DNA of 64,000 nt, taken from Streptomyces rhizosphaerihabitans. Lineage in GTDB: Bacteria; Actinomycetota; Actinomycetes; Streptomycetales; Streptomycetaceae. The notes below the pieces were generated by a model. The model was given only the letters and a program-made list of their open reading frames with translations. It did not search any database and was not told where the DNA came from. Shown here piece by piece: positions 1 to 8,801 of this stretch. The stretch's first letter is position 1. The number at the start of each line of letters is the position of its first letter. The translations under genes were made by a program, and so were the position numbers. Location: the NCBI RefSeq assembly GCF_025399795.1, contig NZ_JAODTZ010000037.1, positions 35,151 through 99,150 on the forward strand, in the 5' to 3' direction.

Positions 1-120
1 GCTATCTCCGACCGCGTGAGCGGGCCGTGGGACAGCACGGTGGTGAAGATCTGGGAAGCGGCCGGCGTGTGGGCCGGGAACGCCTCGGTGGGAGAGGTCG
101 AGCGCATGGCCGGAACCTAA
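1..120 (+). CDS. 3' end of an unidentified protein (partial)
   Basis: The first 120 bases are an open frame in phase 1 that ends in TAA at 118-120 and encodes 39 residues, finishing VERMAGT. Codon third positions are G/C rich like those of real genes here, so I take it as the C-terminus of a gene that starts left of the window. It points the same way as the alpha-galactosidase 170 bp downstream. The gap between them is AT-richer than its surroundings and has a TTGACA at 218-223, so a separate promoter is possible. I do not recognise the family from this fragment. Confidence 0.6.
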   Translation, partial: AISDRVSGPWDSTVVKIWEAAGVWAGNASVGEVERMAGT

Positions 121-290
121 GGCCTTTATTTTCTGCTGTCAATGAAAGAAACAGGACTCACTTGAGCATGCTCTATGAGGTACCTACGACCTGTGAATTC
201 TTGAATGCGAGCGGCCATTGACATGTGATCCAAGGTCAGGATTGGCTTTCCCTTGTCTCGTACGTGAGCATCACCCGAACGCGAGGATCC

Positions 291-2399
291 ATGTCGCCGA
301 TCTCCTTCGCCCCGGACACCGGGGTCTGGCTGCTGTCCACACCGCGCACCTCGTACGCACTGCGGATCGACGAGACCGGAGCGCCCTGCCATGTCGCGTG
401 GGGCCCACGACTGACGCCGACGGAGGCCGGGGAGCTCGCCGTGCCACCCGCGCCCGAGGCCAGCAGCTTCGAGGGCAGACCGCCCGTCGGGGAGGAGCTG
501 CCCGTCGACGGCGGCACGCGCTACGGACCTCCGTCACTGCAGGTGCGGTTCGCGGACGGCTCCCGCGCCTTCGAGTGGCAGCCGACCGGCCACCATGCAG
601 ACGAGGGCGAGCTGACCCTGTCGTTCCACGACCGCCGCTACCCGTTGCGGGTGGCGCTCCACTACCGGGTGCACGAGGACACGGACGTCATCGAGCGCTG
701 GACCGTCGTCCGCAACGACGGCGACGAGCCCGTCACTCTGCTCCGTGCCGACTCCGCCGCCTGGACCCTGCCGCCGCTGCGGGACTACCGGCTCAGCCAT
801 GTCACGGGCCAGTGGTCCGCCGAGAGCCAGTTGCGCCGCGACCGACTGCCGTACGGCGAAACCGTGTTGACCAGCCGTCGCGGGATCACCAGCCACCACG
901 CGAACCCGTGGCTGATGCTCGACGCGGGTGAGGCGACGGAGGACCACGGACGGGTGTGGAGCGCCGCCCTCGCGTGGAGCGGGAGTTGGCGCGTCACCGT
1001 GCAGCGCACCCCCGACGGGCGGGCCGGATTCACCGGCGGCCCCGGCCAGGACGGCACGACCGTGCCGCTCGCGCCGGGCGAGGAGTTCACCACTCCCCCG
1101 TTCGCGGGACTGTGCACCGACGGCGGCTTCGGCGCGGCCAGCCGCGCCTGGCACGCGTACGTCCTGGCCCATGTCCTGCCCCACGCGGACGAGTTCGCCC
1201 CGGTGCTCTACAACTCCTGGGAGGCCACCGGCTTCGACGTCGACGAGGTCGGGCAGAAGGCGCTCGCCGAGCGGGCGGCGGCACTCGGGGTGGAGCTCTA
1301 CGTCGTCGACGACGGCTGGTTCGGGGCGCGCCGCAGCGACCGGGCGGGCCTCGGCGACTGGACACCGGCGTCCGACCGCTTCCCGGACGGGCTGGCCCCG
1401 CTGGTCCGCGCGGTGCACGGGCTCGGGATGCGCTTCGGCCTCTGGGTGGAGCCCGAGATGGTGAACCCGGACAGCGACCTGTACCGCGAACACCCCGACT
1501 GGGTACTGCACTTCCCCAGCCGCCCCCGCTCCGAGCTGCGCAACCAGCTGGTCCTCAACTTCGCCCGCCGCGAGGTCGCCGACTGGGCCCACGGCTGGCT
1601 GACCCGGCTGGTCGGCGACCACGGCATCGACTTCCTCAAGTGGGACATGAACCGCGCGTTCAGCGAGGCCGGCTGGCCCGACCGGCAGGACGGCACCGAC
1701 CACCTCGGCCCCGCGTACGTGCGCAATCTCTACGGCGTCCTCGACCGGCTGCGGGCTGACCATCCGGGGCTGCGGATCGAGACGTGCAGCGGTGGCGGCG
1801 GCCGGGTCGACCTGGGCATCCTGGCCCGCACGGACCAGGCGTGGGCGTCGGACAACACCGACGCCGCCGACCGGATGGGGATCCAGCACGGCTACGGCCA
1901 GATCTACCCCGCCCGCACGATGGGCGCCTGGGTGACCGACGTACCCAACCAGCTCACCGGCCGTACGGTCCCGCTGCGCTTCCGCTTCCATGTCGCGATG
2001 GCCGGGGCGCTCGGCATCGGGGGCGATCTCACCCACTGGTCCGAGGAAGAACGACGCGAGGGGGCCGACCTGGTCGCCACGTACAAGAAGGTCCGCCATC
2101 TCGTCCAGCACGGCAGGCTGGACCGGCTGTCACCACCCGCCGAGGACTCGGTCTGCGTGGTGCAGTACACCGCCGCGGACGCCTCGGAGACCCTGCTGCT
2201 CGCCTACCGGCGCGTCTCCCACCACGGCGCGCCGAGGCTGCCGGTCCGGCCGCGCGGTCTGACCCCCGGGGGCCGCTACCGCGACGCCCGCACCGGCGTC
2301 GTGCACCACTCCACGGTGCTCGGCGAGTACGGGCTCGACCTCGACCTGCCCGCGGGCGACTGGTCCAGCACGGCGGTGCACCTCGTCCGGGAGGACTGA
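291..2399 (+). CDS. Alpha-galactosidase, glycoside hydrolase family 36
   Basis: This 702-residue protein should hydrolyse terminal alpha-galactosides (melibiose/raffinose type) in the cytoplasm; no signal peptide is seen. The N-terminal third is a beta-sandwich typical of GH36. The TIM barrel carries YVVDDGWFGAR at about residues 340-350, then FLKWDMNR, which holds the catalytic nucleophile Asp. ETCSGGGGRVDLG and WASDNTD follow, the latter with the acid/base Asp. The length fits bacterial GH36 tetrameric enzymes. I prefer the ATG at 291, behind GCGAGGA, over the upstream in-frame start at 225, because the extra residues do not resemble the family. The substrate preference is inferred from the family. 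Confidence 0.93.
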   Translation: MSPISFAPDTGVWLLSTPRTSYALRIDETGAPCHVAWGPRLTPTEAGELAVPPAPEASSFEGRPPVGEELPVDGGTRYGPPSLQVRFADGSRAFEWQPTGHHADEGELTLSFHDRRYPLRVALHYRVHEDTDVIERWTVVRNDGDEPVTLLRADSAAWTLPPLRDYRLSHVTGQWSAESQLRRDRLPYGETVLTSRRGITSHHANPWLMLDAGEATEDHGRVWSAALAWSGSWRVTVQRTPDGRAGFTGGPGQDGTTVPLAPGEEFTTPPFAGLCTDGGFGAASRAWHAYVLAHVLPHADEFAPVLYNSWEATGFDVDEVGQKALAERAAALGVELYVVDDGWFGARRSDRAGLGDWTPASDRFPDGLAPLVRAVHGLGMRFGLWVEPEMVNPDSDLYREHPDWVLHFPSRPRSELRNQLVLNFARREVADWAHGWLTRLVGDHGIDFLKWDMNRAFSEAGWPDRQDGTDHLGPAYVRNLYGVLDRLRADHPGLRIETCSGGGGRVDLGILARTDQAWASDNTDAADRMGIQHGYGQIYPARTMGAWVTDVPNQLTGRTVPLRFRFHVAMAGALGIGGDLTHWSEEERREGADLVATYKKVRHLVQHGRLDRLSPPAEDSVCVVQYTAADASETLLLAYRRVSHHGAPRLPVRPRGLTPGGRYRDARTGVVHHSTVLGEYGLDLDLPAGDWSSTAVHLVRED

Positions 2400-2419
2400 C
2401 ACTCCGTCAATGTGCTGAT

Positions 2420-2455
2420 GGGCGCCCCATGGTCGCTCTCGCCCGTCGGGCGCCC
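2420..2455. terminator. Intergenic hairpin between convergent genes
   Basis: GGGCGCCC at 2420-2427 can pair with GGGCGCCC at 2448-2455 across a 20-base loop. It lies in the 57-bp gap between the converging alpha-galactosidase and lipoprotein genes, where a bidirectional terminator is expected. There is no U-tract, as is usual in high-GC actinobacteria. Confidence 0.5.
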
Positions 2456-2456
2456 G

Positions 2457-3086
2457 TCAGTACCGCTGAGCCTTGGCCAGCACGGGGGTGAGCTGGGGCT
2501 CCGCGGGCTGCCTGCTGATCACGACCGGCTGCGCCTTCTTGCCCGGCTCGAGGTTCTCCTTCCCGACGAACGACGTCTGCACGACCTTCCCGTCGGGGTT
2601 CTTGAAGTCGACCTGCACGGCGTACGACGCCGTCTTGCCGGAGTTGTTGGTGATGGTGACGACCACGGCGCGCAGCCCGCCGGTCTCCGCCGTGGGCAGG
2701 CCGGTCATGCTGACCTCGGACGTCGCGTTGCCGCTGCCCTTCACGTTCTTCAGCTGCTTCTCGGCGGTGGCGGCGGCGCGGGCGGTGTCGGCGGAGACCG
2801 AGGCCGCGAACTCAGACGCTCTGGCGGAGACGGAGGCGGCCGCCGACGACGCCCGCCCGGTCGCCGACTCGATGATCGAGGAGGCGGCCGAGGCGATGGC
2901 GGACGGCGGGGTCCCCGTGAAGTTGGACGCGTTCGGGGGCGTCGGCCGGGGTGTGATCGAGGCCGTACTGCTGCCGCCGCCGTCGTCCGAGCTGCATGAG
3001 ACGAGAACGGAGCCGCACGCGATCGCGGACAGCAGGGCGGCGATACGCCGTGATCCGCTCCGGCCGTGGGGAACACCTCTGCTCAT
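2457..3086 (-). CDS. Secreted lipoprotein of unknown function
   Basis: The 209-residue product has an Arg-rich N-terminus, a hydrophobic stretch and a lipobox-like LVSCSS, so it should be exported and lipid-anchored at Cys. A low-complexity Ala/Ser region follows, compatible with a helical stalk. The C-terminal half is a beta-rich domain containing VVVTITNNSGKTASYAVQVDF, a pattern seen in Ig-like/DUF4352-type extracellular domains. I chose the ATG at 3086 because GGAAGAGG lies just upstream and the signal peptide then starts correctly; the longer in-frame ORF would bury it. No partner is evident; the GMC gene upstream is 130 bp away on the same strand. Confidence 0.8.
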   Translation of the reverse strand: MSRGVPHGRSGSRRIAALLSAIACGSVLVSCSSDDGGGSSTASITPRPTPPNASNFTGTPPSAIASAASSIIESATGRASSAAASVSARASEFAASVSADTARAAATAEKQLKNVKGSGNATSEVSMTGLPTAETGGLRAVVVTITNNSGKTASYAVQVDFKNPDGKVVQTSFVGKENLEPGKKAQPVVISRQPAEPQLTPVLAKAQRY

Positions 3087-3216
3087 GGGGCTCGCCTCTT
3101 CCTGCCGTACGGGGCACGGGGGCTCGTCCTTTTCCTGCCGTACGGACTCCCTCATGCTCCGTGCCGCGCCGGGCGACGGCGAACCGCGGGGGCCCATTGG
3201 GGTGGCGCACACGGCA

Positions 3217-5061
3217 TCAGCGCCCGTGCCGTGCTCCCTCCAGCCACGCGTCCGAGATCGCCAGGGCCGCCGCCATGATGCTCAGCTGCGGGTTGACCTC
3301 CGGGCAGCCCGGCAGGACCGAGCCGTCCGCCACCAGGACTCCGTGGACACCGCGCAGCCTGCCTTCGGGGTCGGCGGGCGCCCGCTGCGGATCGGCGCCC
3401 GCGGCCACCGTGCCGGTCGGGTGGAACGCCGACACGTGCAGATCGCGGGCGGTCACCGAGGTGAGCAGTTCGTCGAACGCGTCGAGCGAGCGGGCCCGGG
3501 GCGCACGCGGGACGCCGGTGAGGACCTCCTCCGCCCCGGCGGCGAAGAGCAGACGGCCCATGGCACGTACGGCGGTCATCAGCCGGTCGCCGTCGCGGGG
3601 GTCGAGGTCGTAGCGGACGAGTGTCCGTTCCCGGCCCCGGACCTGACCGGAGGGGCGGTCGGCGATCATGGCGCCAAGGGTCGCCAGATGGTCCGCGCCC
3701 TCCAGTTCCCGCCGCAGTTCCCGGCCGAGGCCGGGAAGGACGAAGCTGCTCATGCCGGGCGGGCTCGCGGTCGCCTCGACCAGGATTCCGCGTGCGTGCA
3801 GTTCTTCGACGCCGACACTCTGCAGCACGCCCCGCCAGGCCGTCACCGGCTCGGCGAAGCGTCCGGCGACGCTGGTGGCCGGGTGCACGCTGAGGTTGCG
3901 GCCCAGACGGGGGTGCCCGCCGAGACCCGAGCGGCGCAGCAGGGGCGGTGTCTGCAGGGTCCCGGCCGCCGTCACGACGAGGGGGCTGAGGATCTCCAGT
4001 TCGCTGCCGTCGGCGCGGCGGACCCGGACTCCGGCGGCGCGGGGCGGGCCCGGCACGTCGTGGTCCAGCAGGATGCGGCGGACCCGTGCGCCGGTGACGA
4101 TCCGGGCACCGGCGGCGCAGGCGTCGGGCAGGACGGACAGCTGCACGCTCTGTTTGGCGCCGGTGGGGCAGCCCACCACACACTGGCACGAGCCCTTGCA
4201 GCCGGGGGCGTTGCGGCGCAGCGGCGCGGCCCGCCAGCCGAGGCGTTCGGCGCCGGCGAGGGTGAGCAGTCCGTTGTTGCCGAGGACGTCGAGGGGCTGC
4301 GGTGCCACGCGCAGGGTTCGCTCGGCCTCGTCGAGGAAGGGCCCGAAGCGGTCGGCGGGCCCGAACCCGAACGCGCTGCTCCAGCGTGCCAGGACATGGT
4401 CCGGAGTGCGGTAGCAGGTACCGGAGTTGACGACGGTGGTGCCGCCGACGGCACGGCCGACCGGCAGCAGGATCGGCGGACGGCCGACGGCCACGGTGGC
4501 GCCGCCGTCCCGGTACAGCTCGGCGAACCGGTCGAGGGGCGCCCGGCGGCCGAAGGACGCGGTGGAGTGGTGCCGGCCCTCCTCCAGGACGACCACGTTC
4601 AGTCCGGCGAGCGCGAAGGTCCGTGCGGCCATCGCGCCGCCCGCTCCGGAGCCGACGACGATCACGTCCGCGGTGCTGCGGGCCGGCCATTCCTCCGCCG
4701 GGGTGCAGTCGAGGGGCGGATCGACCGGGGTGGTCGCGGTTGCGGGGGCGACCGGCATCCGTTCGGTGCCCGCGGCCAGCAGCACGGGAACCTTGAGGAG
4801 GTCCAGCAGCGGGGCGAGCCGGGGTCGTGCGGCCAGGGAGCGGAGCACGTCCTCGCGTTCGTCGGGGCCGAGAGCCGCCAGGCGTCTGCCGGTGCGCACC
4901 ACGGCGTACGTCTCCAGGGCGGCGACGGCGGTGTGCACCGCGGCGCGGGCGGGCCGGGGCAGTGCGGCGAGCACCGAGTCGAGGCGGTACGGCACACGGG
5001 CGGGCCACTTCATGCCGCCCTCGTCGGCGAGCAGCGCGGCGACGAGCCCGTCGGCGGTCAT
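3217..5061 (-). CDS. GMC-family FAD oxidoreductase
   Basis: This 614-residue flavoenzyme has about 125 leading residues that do not look like the GMC core. The Rossmann FAD motif VIVVGSGAGGAMAARTF then appears, with the ribose-binding Glu in VVLEEG. A Cys-containing stretch, CKGSCQCVVGCPTGAK, and the C-terminal GMC_oxred_C signature (HPTGTVAAG ... VADGSVLPGCPEVNPQ) follow. These are the marks of the GMC branch that includes cholesterol oxidase and long-chain alcohol oxidases. Its ATG overlaps the stop of the upstream gene by four bases (ATGA), so it is translationally coupled to the lipocalin-like protein and the GntR regulator. The substrate is unknown; a hydrophobic alcohol is my inference. 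Confidence 0.88.
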   Translation of the reverse strand: MTADGLVAALLADEGGMKWPARVPYRLDSVLAALPRPARAAVHTAVAALETYAVVRTGRRLAALGPDEREDVLRSLAARPRLAPLLDLLKVPVLLAAGTERMPVAPATATTPVDPPLDCTPAEEWPARSTADVIVVGSGAGGAMAARTFALAGLNVVVLEEGRHHSTASFGRRAPLDRFAELYRDGGATVAVGRPPILLPVGRAVGGTTVVNSGTCYRTPDHVLARWSSAFGFGPADRFGPFLDEAERTLRVAPQPLDVLGNNGLLTLAGAERLGWRAAPLRRNAPGCKGSCQCVVGCPTGAKQSVQLSVLPDACAAGARIVTGARVRRILLDHDVPGPPRAAGVRVRRADGSELEILSPLVVTAAGTLQTPPLLRRSGLGGHPRLGRNLSVHPATSVAGRFAEPVTAWRGVLQSVGVEELHARGILVEATASPPGMSSFVLPGLGRELRRELEGADHLATLGAMIADRPSGQVRGRERTLVRYDLDPRDGDRLMTAVRAMGRLLFAAGAEEVLTGVPRAPRARSLDAFDELLTSVTARDLHVSAFHPTGTVAAGADPQRAPADPEGRLRGVHGVLVADGSVLPGCPEVNPQLSIMAAALAISDAWLEGARHGR

Positions 5062-6440
5062 CGGTCGCCCGACTCGGCGTGCGCGGTGCCGTCCAGCACC
5101 CAGGAGGCTTCCGGGCGCCAGTGGCCCCACCAGCGCTCCAGGACGATCCGGGCGTCGGCGGACTCGCTGTTGCGGCACACCGCGCGGGCGCCGTCCGGGT
5201 CGCGGTACTCCAGGGTGAGGGTCCGCTCTGCGGGCTGATTCACCTCGACGCGGATGCGGCGCAGCGCCGTCCGGCCGGTGACCGTCCATGCGGGCAGGCC
5301 GAACGCGGCCTTGAAGCGTCCGAGTCCGAGCCGGCCGATGGCGGAGCGCTCCGGTCGCCGCGGCCAGGTGCGACCGCCGCGGCGCAGGCGCAGGAAGACG
5401 AGCGGGGGCAGCCGTCGCAGCGCGGGCCGGGTGGACACGGCGGCGACGATCTCCAGGACGTCGCCGTCGCCGAGGTCCGCGTGCAGCCAGGTCCACCGGT
5501 GCGCGTTGCCGTGCCCGTAGATCCGGGCCGATGCGCCGGGTGCGCCGCGCAGGGTCAAGGTCGCTCCCCCGTACGAGACTTCGCCTTCGTACGTGGCTCG
5601 GTCGGCCGGGAGCATCTGGGCGGCGGGCAGCACGGGGCGGCGCCATGACCAGCGGGGGAAGGTGAACAGCGGTGGCCCCTGCGGTCGTTCGGTGAGATTC
5701 CAGGAGAAGTCGCCTGCTGTGCCGGTCAGTTGACCGGCACAGCACGTCACATCCTCGGCTGCGAATCCGTCCGTCGGCCGGGTCCAGGGAACGGGTCCGA
5801 AGCGGGCGTGCCGTACCTCGCCCTCGCGGGGGAACGCCGCGGCCCAGCCATGGGCGAACGGCTCGGATCCGTCGGCGGGTGCGGTGAGTTCGTGGTGCAG
5901 CCAGATTCCGGTGCCGCTCGCCGGGTCGGTGAGGGTGGTGTACCAGACCTCGGTGCGGCCCGGGACGCCGTTCCATCGCGGGGCCAGGTGTTCCGCGGGG
6001 TTCTCGCGGCGCGGGAAGCGGAAGCTGAGCAGGAAGGGGGCGAGTCCGGTGGCCACGGGGAAGCGCAGGACGCCCTCGCCCACCCGTGTGCCGCCCTCGT
6101 ACACGGTGAACGGCAGCACGGTCATCGACGCGAGGGGACGGCGCGGGGTCACCGACTTCCAGCCGTCCAGCGTGAGGCGGCGCCCGCCGGCGGTGAACGT
6201 GAGCCGGTAGCGGATGCGCCGCCCGGCGATCGGCGACACCTCCAACTCGCCCTCGACGCAGCGGTCGTCGGCGTGTCCGGCGATGCGCGCCCGGCCGGTC
6301 AGGCGAGCCCGCGTCGTGCGGTGCGGGAGCAGGACCCGGTCGGCGGCGGCGCGCAGGTCGAGCCGGATGCGCCGCTCGCCGGGCTCGCCGTCGAGGCGGA
6401 CCGTGCCGAGCATCGTCTCGGTGAACACCGTGCCCCTCAC
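5058..6440 (-). CDS. Lipocalin-like/AttH-CrtC-type beta-barrel protein, middle gene of the GMC operon
   Basis: This 460-residue protein has no signal peptide and no membrane segment. Strand-rich blocks such as GHGNAHRWTWLHADLGDGD and SWNLTERPQGPPLFTFP recall the two-lobed lipocalin fold of AttH/CrtC carotenoid hydratases and tocopherol cyclase-like proteins. That relation is a guess from pattern, not a demonstrated homology. It starts with GTG, overlapping the stop of the GntR gene by four bases, and its own stop overlaps the GMC start. The tight coupling suggests that it binds, prepares or hydrates a lipophilic substrate for the oxidase. Confidence 0.72.
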   Translation of the reverse strand: MRGTVFTETMLGTVRLDGEPGERRIRLDLRAAADRVLLPHRTTRARLTGRARIAGHADDRCVEGELEVSPIAGRRIRYRLTFTAGGRRLTLDGWKSVTPRRPLASMTVLPFTVYEGGTRVGEGVLRFPVATGLAPFLLSFRFPRRENPAEHLAPRWNGVPGRTEVWYTTLTDPASGTGIWLHHELTAPADGSEPFAHGWAAAFPREGEVRHARFGPVPWTRPTDGFAAEDVTCCAGQLTGTAGDFSWNLTERPQGPPLFTFPRWSWRRPVLPAAQMLPADRATYEGEVSYGGATLTLRGAPGASARIYGHGNAHRWTWLHADLGDGDVLEIVAAVSTRPALRRLPPLVFLRLRRGGRTWPRRPERSAIGRLGLGRFKAAFGLPAWTVTGRTALRRIRVEVNQPAERTLTLEYRDPDGARAVCRNSESADARIVLERWWGHWRPEASWVLDGTAHAESGDR

Positions 6441-7123
6441 GCGAGACCCTCCAGCATGATGCGCTCGGTGACCCGGAGGTAGTCGTCGGCCGCCGCGTGC
6501 GCTCGCCGGGCGTCCCCCGCGGTCACGGCCTCGACGACCGGCGCCAGCCGCTCGTGGGCGGCCTCCGGGTCGGTGAAGGGTCCCTTCAGCAGGGAGCGGA
6601 CCGGCAGGTAGGCGTTGAAGAGGGTGTTCGTCAGCAGCACGTAGACGCGGTTGCCGGTGGCGCGGGCCAGTGCACGGTGGACCTCCACATCGGCCAGCTG
6701 CACCGCGTCGGCGCCTTCGGTACGCCGTACGGCCGCCAGCAGCGCGCTCAACTCGGCGCGTTGTACGCGGGTGCCGCGCTCGGCGGCCCGCCCGGCGATC
6801 AACGCGCCCACCCCGCGCCGCACTTCGAACACCTCGCGCACCCAGCCGGCGTCGTGCCGCACGAGCATGGGAAGGAGATCCGCCCCGCCGAGCCGGGCGT
6901 AGTCCCGCACCCGGGTCCCGACTCCGTGCCGGGTCTCCAGCAGCCCGGCCTGCACGAGCCGCCCGAAGGCGTGCTTGAGCGTGGTCCGCGTGACGCCGTA
7001 CCCGTCGGCCAGCCGTCGTTCAGCGGGAAGGTAACTCCCCGCCGGATGACGGCCGTCGAGTATGTCCGTACGCAGCCGGTCCTCCAGGACGTCCACGATG
7101 GTCTCGCGGGGCAGAGCCTCCAC
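6437..7123 (-). CDS. GntR-family (FadR/FCD type) transcriptional regulator
   Basis: The 228-residue product begins with a winged helix-turn-helix (GSYLPAERRLADGYGVTRTTLKHAFGRL, split here by function: PAERRLA and GVTRTTL are the family hallmarks). It ends with an all-helical FCD-like ligand domain of about 150 residues, with Asp/His metal-ligand candidates near DVEVHRALA. I place the start at the GTG at 7123, behind GGAGGGGG, not at the ATG at 7162, which lies inside the operator dyads. It is the first gene of a coupled three-gene operon and very likely autoregulates it, with an acyl, acid or alcohol effector. Confidence 0.88.
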   Translation of the reverse strand: MEALPRETIVDVLEDRLRTDILDGRHPAGSYLPAERRLADGYGVTRTTLKHAFGRLVQAGLLETRHGVGTRVRDYARLGGADLLPMLVRHDAGWVREVFEVRRGVGALIAGRAAERGTRVQRAELSALLAAVRRTEGADAVQLADVEVHRALARATGNRVYVLLTNTLFNAYLPVRSLLKGPFTDPEAAHERLAPVVEAVTAGDARRAHAAADDYLRVTERIMLEGLA

Positions 7124-7141
7124 GTTTCCCCCTCCGGGCAA

Positions 7142-7173
7142 GTGGCTGAGTGGATGAGCCACTGAACCAGTGG
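7142..7173. promoter_or_regulatory. Overlapping inverted repeats, probable GntR operator
   Basis: CCACTG at 7159-7164 and CAGTGG at 7168-7173 are a perfect dyad around AAC. A second dyad, GTGGCT (7142-7147) and AGCCAC (7157-7162), overlaps it. FadR-type GntR proteins bind short palindromes with T-G-G/C-C-A ends, and this pair lies 19-50 bp upstream of the GntR start codon, as expected for autoregulation. Confidence 0.6.
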
Positions 7174-7352
7174 AGGCTTTTCGCGGTCAACCCCCTTGAC
7201 GGCAAAGGGTCATGGGCGACGACCGCGAACGAACCGCCCGTGCCGCGCTCGCGACGCCGAGACCCTGCGCACGAGGGGTCAGGCCTGGTCGTCGGACACG
7301 GGGAAGGGCGGCCCGGACCCACGTCTCGCCCGAACTCACCATCGGCACCGGC

Positions 7353-7372
7353 AAGTTGGACCGGACCAACTT
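7353..7372. promoter_or_regulatory. Inverted repeat upstream of the glucanase promoter
   Basis: AAGTTGG (7353-7359) and CCAACTT (7366-7372) form a perfect seven-base dyad with a six-base centre, ending 11 bp before the TTGACA hexamer. Its position suits an activator or a second repressor site. It lies in the 371-bp gap between the divergent GntR and GH64 genes, which otherwise holds only the other sites listed. Confidence 0.45.
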
Positions 7373-7383
7373 TGCGTGAATCG

Positions 7384-7426
7384 TTGACATGTACGTCACC
7401 CGAGCGTAATTCTGAGAGCGCTCTCA
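7384..7426 (+). promoter_or_regulatory. Promoter with LacI-type operator for the GH64 glucanase
   Basis: TTGACA at 7384-7389 is separated by 17 bp from TAATTC at 7407-7412, a good housekeeping-sigma promoter. TGAGAGCGCTCTCA at 7413-7426 follows at once; it is a perfect 14-bp palindrome with the central CG typical of LacI-family operators such as those bound by CebR. A repressor there would cover the transcription start. No LacI gene lies in this window, so the regulator must act from elsewhere. Confidence 0.75.
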
Positions 7427-7494
7427 AGAGGAAGCGGACGATTCCCGTCCGCGGTATTCCACCTCGCTGAACCCCCACATCAAGGAGGCAGAGA

Positions 7495-8691
7495 GTGCGC
7501 GTACACACCAGATGGCCGGCTTGGGCGTTGGCCTCGGCCACGCTCTCCGCGGCATTGCTCACCTTCGGCGCGCCCTCCCGTGCCGAAGCCGCCGTCCCGG
7601 CGACCATCCCCCTCACGTTCACGAACAACTCGGGCCGCAGCGAGCAGGTCTACGTATACGACCTCGGCACGCAGCTCTCGACGGGGAAGCAGGGCTGGGC
7701 CGACGCGAACGGCACCTTCCACGCGTGGCCCGTGGGCGGCAATCCTCCGACGCCCGCGCCCGACGCGTCGATCGTGGGACCGGCCAACGGCCAGTCGAAG
7801 ACGATCCAGCTCCCCAAGTTCTCCGGACGGATCTACTTCTCGTTCGGGCAGAAGCTCGACTTCCGGGTGACGACCGGCGGACTCGTGCAACCGGCCGTGC
7901 AGAATCCGAGCGACCCGAACCACAACATCCTCTTCAACTGGTCCGAGTACACGCTCAACGACTCCGGTCTGTGGCTCAACAGCACCCAGGTCGACATGTT
8001 CTCGGCCCCGTACGCCGTCGGGGTCAAGCTCGCCGACGGGACCACGAAGAGCACCGGTCACCTCAAGGCCGGTGGCTACAACGCCTTCTACAACGCGCTG
8101 CGGAGTCAGCCGGGCGGCTGGGCGAACCTCATCCAGACCCGGTCCGACGGCACGGTTCTGCGGGCGCTCGCCCCGGGACACGGCATCGAGGCGGGCGCGC
8201 TGCCGGCCACCGTCATGAACGACTACATCAACCGTGTCTGGACGAAGTACAGTTCGTCGACCCTGACGGTGACACCGTTCGGCGACCAGCCGAACACCAA
8301 GTACTTCGGCCGGGTCTCCGGTGGCGTCATGAACTTCACCAACAGCTCCGGTGCGGTCGTCACCAGCTTCCAGAAGCCCGACGCGGACAGCATCTTCGGC
8401 TGCTACAAGCTGCTCGACGCGCCCAACGACCTGGTGCGCGGCCCCATTTCACGCACCCTGTGCGCGGGCTTCAACCGCACCACGCTGCTGACCAACCCCA
8501 GCCAGCCGGACACCACTTCCGCGAACTTCTACGCGGACGCGGTGACCAACCAGTACGCCCGCAACCTCCACGCGCAGATGGCCGACGGCAAGGCCTACGC
8601 GTTCGCGTTCGACGACGTCGGCAACCACGAGTCCCTCGTCAACGACGGCAATCCGCAGCAGGCCTTCGTCACGCTGGATCCGTTCAACTGA
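7495..8691 (+). CDS. Secreted GH64 beta-1,3-glucanase (thaumatin-like fold)
   Basis: The 398-residue precursor has a Sec-type signal peptide with an AEA-A cleavage pattern near residue 32. The mature enzyme opens with TIPLTFTNNSGRSEQVYVY, characteristic of family 64 laminaripentaose-producing glucanases. Later blocks, FNWSEYTLNDSGLWLNSTQVDMFS and the acidic residues in it, match the family's catalytic cleft (the named stretch is longer than a single motif; key residues are E and D around positions 145-165). No carbohydrate-binding module follows, so this is the short form. The GTG start is behind AAGGAGG. Secretion and the LacI-type operator point to sugar-induced degradation of fungal or algal beta-1,3-glucan. 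Confidence 0.93.
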   Translation: MRVHTRWPAWALASATLSAALLTFGAPSRAEAAVPATIPLTFTNNSGRSEQVYVYDLGTQLSTGKQGWADANGTFHAWPVGGNPPTPAPDASIVGPANGQSKTIQLPKFSGRIYFSFGQKLDFRVTTGGLVQPAVQNPSDPNHNILFNWSEYTLNDSGLWLNSTQVDMFSAPYAVGVKLADGTTKSTGHLKAGGYNAFYNALRSQPGGWANLIQTRSDGTVLRALAPGHGIEAGALPATVMNDYINRVWTKYSSSTLTVTPFGDQPNTKYFGRVSGGVMNFTNSSGAVVTSFQKPDADSIFGCYKLLDAPNDLVRGPISRTLCAGFNRTTLLTNPSQPDTTSANFYADAVTNQYARNLHAQMADGKAYAFAFDDVGNHESLVNDGNPQQAFVTLDPFN

Positions 8692-8709
8692 CGGAAGTCC
8701 CGCCGGGGC

Positions 8710-8751
8710 GGGATGGGGGGCAGGTCCCGAGCGGGACCTGCCCCCCATCCC
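8710..8751. terminator. Strong bidirectional terminator hairpin
   Basis: A perfect 19-bp stem pairs 8710-8728 with 8733-8751 around a GAGC tetraloop. It stands between the converging GH64 and sulfite-oxidase-like genes and should stop transcription from both sides. The rest of the 110-bp gap shows nothing else. Confidence 0.9.
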
Positions 8752-8801
8752 ATGGCGCCACGGTCGGCGGCGTCGCATGTCCTTGTCCGCGCGACAGGCC
8801 G

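Noticed and set aside
218..246. Promoter of the alpha-galactosidase from TTGACA at 218
   Set aside because: No convincing -10 hexamer lies 16-19 bp downstream, so I mention it only as a possibility.
534..2111. 525-codon minus-strand frame within the alpha-galactosidase gene
   Set aside because: It is antisense to a clear GH36 enzyme and lacks a ribosome site and any family motif.
2473..5238. 921-codon open frame on the plus strand
   Set aside because: It runs antisense to the lipoprotein and GMC genes, and its translation has no recognisable domain. High G/C at third positions produces such shadows.
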